64,000 nucleotides of DNA from Helopsaltes ochotensis (Eukaryota; Chordata; Aves; Passeriformes; Locustellidae), in contig VXBM01001087.1 of the NCBI GenBank assembly GCA_013400155.1, positions 186,001 through 250,000 of the forward strand. The letters are read 5' to 3'. The translations under genes were made by a program, and so were the position numbers. Positions 62,106-64,000 of the stretch are shown one piece after another; the first letter of the stretch is position 1; the number at the start of each line of letters is the position of its first letter. Below the pieces are notes generated by a model. It ran no database searches. It saw nothing but the letters and a program-made list of their open reading frames with translations, and had not been told where the DNA came from.

Positions 62106-62213
62106 TGGGGTTTTTTGGTTTTGTTTTTTTGGGTTTTTTTGGTTTTTTGGTGGGGTTTTTTTGTTTGTTTTTTGGTGTTTTTGTTTTTGTTTTTTTTTCT
62201 CTCTCTCGCTCTT
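62106..62213 (+). repeat. G/T-only tract followed by a short CT run
   Basis: 62106-62198 has no A or C on the plus strand (93 bases of TTTTTTGG, GGGG and GTTTTT units). It is followed directly by CTCTCTCTCGCTCTTTT. It has the same composition and orientation as the tracts at 14121-14235 and 18326-18482. Confidence 0.9.
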
Positions 62214-63839
62214 TTAGTTGACTTTCTTCTTAGTCATTTCTCAGGGTAATATATTCAGAAAAATTAATTGTTGCCAGAATGTCACAACCTTCCTCAAACG
62301 CTATTGTATAACATTTACATGCAACACATGAGGAAAGCTCTCCTGCCAAACCCCAGAAAATGCAAAAGCTAGAAATGTTGAAGAGAAGGGTTTATCATCT
62401 ACTTCTCCAAGAGAATGAGGATCCCAGTACCCAAGGCAAGGAGGTAACACACTCTCCAATCAGGAAGCATATGTCTAGTGCCATCCATTCCCTTCCCTCG
62501 ACCCCATTTCTGCAATAATTTATGGCTTAATTGCCTTTCTTAGAAGGCAAAGATGATGATCACAAAATCACTCCTGTGATCATAGAGATGCTGGATAACT
62601 CTTCTGGATCTAGTAGATTTGGAATAAATTAATTTGTGCTGCCCAAAGGTGTTTGTGACAAATGTGCTGTAATCATGTAGGCGTTCTGAGGAGGGAACTC
62701 TAACTCCTCCCTGGAAGGAAAATAACAGAATTATTCTCCTGTAATATGTAATAATTAAAATTTGTTGTGCAAAGGAGAGCAAAAGAAAGACTGAGTACAC
62801 AGAGAATCCAGAGTGCCAGCCTCTGTTCCAATTAAATCTCAATTCACAACACTTACACTTCTTGTGGCAGTGTCCCAGGTAAGCATCCCTCAAGTCATCC
62901 AAAAAACATTCTGCGTGTCCCAAACCAGCCATCAGATCCAACATTTTGTGTGCAGCTCAGATCAGTGAAGGGTTTGGTAACTTACACAATGCCAACAACT
63001 CTGAGTCAAAACTGTTACAGATCAATAACCTACGGCAATTTTCTCTATCAGTTATTAAAAACAGAAAGAAATGAAGTAACAGGCGCGCACATAATGACTA
63101 AGACAAACAAAAAAAATTTTCACAGCCAAAAATAACTGCCAGATTTTGAGCCTTATCATGGTAAATTATGAACAGTGTGATTACTACCTTTACAGAATAG
63201 CAGATATTAATTTAAGCTTGGAGCAATTTGGTTGAGATTTTTTTTCCTTTTGAAAGAAAAAACTCTTTTAGAATTACTCTAGTTATGCCATGTCTGGAGA
63301 AGAGTAAAGCAGTGATAGTTTTCAGTAAGACATAAATTTTCTGGTAGCCTGGCCTCAAATCACCTCACAGTAGGTACTTTAATATTTTGCTGCCTTACTT
63401 GCTGTAAGGTACTTGGTATCACAAATTATCATATAATGGAAAAGATTTCCATTCTGATACTATTGGCAAAGTCAAAATCTGTGAATTCATATCCAAACTT
63501 CATCCAAAGAGATGAGTACCACACTTCCTAAATACCCCATTAGCTTTCTTATGGATTAGAAATCTAGTGCAGAAACTGTGAGCAGTTGTCTGCCATACTG
63601 AAAAATATTGTAAATATGCAATTTGCAATTAGCACTCATTTGAGCAAGAATATATATTACAGAAAAAATACCTGAACTGCACTAAGAATCATTTCAGTGT
63701 TGCAGAACCTGCCTTTCAACCTTGTGAGTTGTTTCAATGACTACTAACTATCAAGCTCTTAGCTACAAATCAATGTTTTATTTCCACTGTGGTTTTTCTC
63801 TAATTCACTGTTCTGATTTTCACTTTAATTATATTATCA
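62214..63839. other. Non-coding stretch
   Basis: No gene is recognised. The minus-strand open frame 62540-62944 (134 codons) has no recognisable domain and ends against no splice site. Confidence 0.55.
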
Positions 63840-64000
63840 TGTCATGATTTAAACCTAGCTGACAAGACAGCCACTCACTGAACCCCATCCTCTCCCACCC
63901 CACTCCGAGGAGAATTAAAAGTAAAATTTGTAGGTTGAGATAAGAACAATTTAATAATTGGGGAGAAAAAGTAAAATAATAGTAATAATAATAACAATAG
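63840..64000 (-). mobile_element. Retroviral LTR, 3' part, cut by the window end
   Basis: Read on the minus strand, this piece ends GTTTAAATCATGACA at 63840. It is preceded by GGGTGGGAGAGGATGGGG (near 63890), then TTCTTATCTCAACCTACAAA and CCCAATTATTAAATTG, and an ATT-rich start (AAT repeat at 63972-63991 on the plus strand). This order matches the U5/R end of an LTR family I know from many neoavian genomes, whose 3' end reads CTTATCTCAACCCA ... GGGTTAAACCACGACA. The rest of the LTR and any internal region lie beyond 64000. The 5-6 bp left of 63840 (TATCAT) would be the target duplication. Confidence 0.8.
63972..63991. repeat. Short AAT microsatellite at the window edge
   Basis: AATAATAGTAATAATAATAA lies inside the truncated LTR. 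The same family often carries an expanded AAT run at this place, so it is part of the element and not an independent locus. Confidence 0.6.

Noticed and set aside
1..64000. CRISPR arrays, operons, prophage or other prokaryotic systems
   Set aside because: The sequence is vertebrate. No such structure is present.

Overview
The window looks like nuclear DNA from a bird. Four CR1-type LINE fragments are present. The clearest (29836-30610, minus strand) ends in the CATAGAATCATGGAAT-type terminus typical of avian CR1. Several retroviral LTRs fit avian families, including one cut by the right window edge that ends in the ...TTTAAATCATGACA terminus common in Neoaves. I see no mammalian-type L1 or Alu. 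The species cannot be named from this sequence.

No intact protein-coding gene, rRNA or tRNA can be supported. The longest open frames are about 110-140 codons, resemble no family I recognise, often overlap on both strands and lack a convincing gene structure. The window reads as a gene desert or a very long intron: AT-rich unique sequence with a light scatter of old transposons. No operon, CRISPR array or new biological system is visible.

Layout. 1-5.9 kb: unique, AT-rich. 5.9-6.5 kb: CpG-rich LTR-like block. 8.1 kb: bulged hairpin. 9.4-10.0 kb: ancient CR1/L3-like fragment, minus. 12.28-12.57 kb: solo LTR with a 6-bp target duplication, plus. 14.1 and 18.3 kb: G/T-only tracts. 22.6 kb: short CR1 3' relic. 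24.16 kb: tRNA-derived SINE relic. 25.14-25.5 kb: small CpG-rich block with a CTCF-like motif. 26.1 kb: 41-bp near-perfect palindrome. 29.8-30.6 kb: younger CR1, minus. 35.3-35.9 kb: ancient CR1/L3-like fragment, plus. 39.0, 41.2 and 42.0 kb: small tandem repeats. 46.8 kb: ancient amniote palindromic repeat. 48.5 kb: LTR end relic. 50.4-50.8 and 52.2-52.4 kb: coding-like patches, minus. 56.5-56.8 kb: second solo LTR of the 12.3-kb family, minus, with its own target duplication. 62.1 kb: third G/T tract. 63.84-64 kb: LTR cut by the window end.

The features do not form a pathway. They are independent insertions of at least three ages in non-coding DNA. The most useful results are the two related solo LTRs with exact target-site duplications, the AP-1-centred palindrome, the miRNA-sized hairpin, the CpG/CTCF-like block and one possible spliced exon at 52.2 kb.
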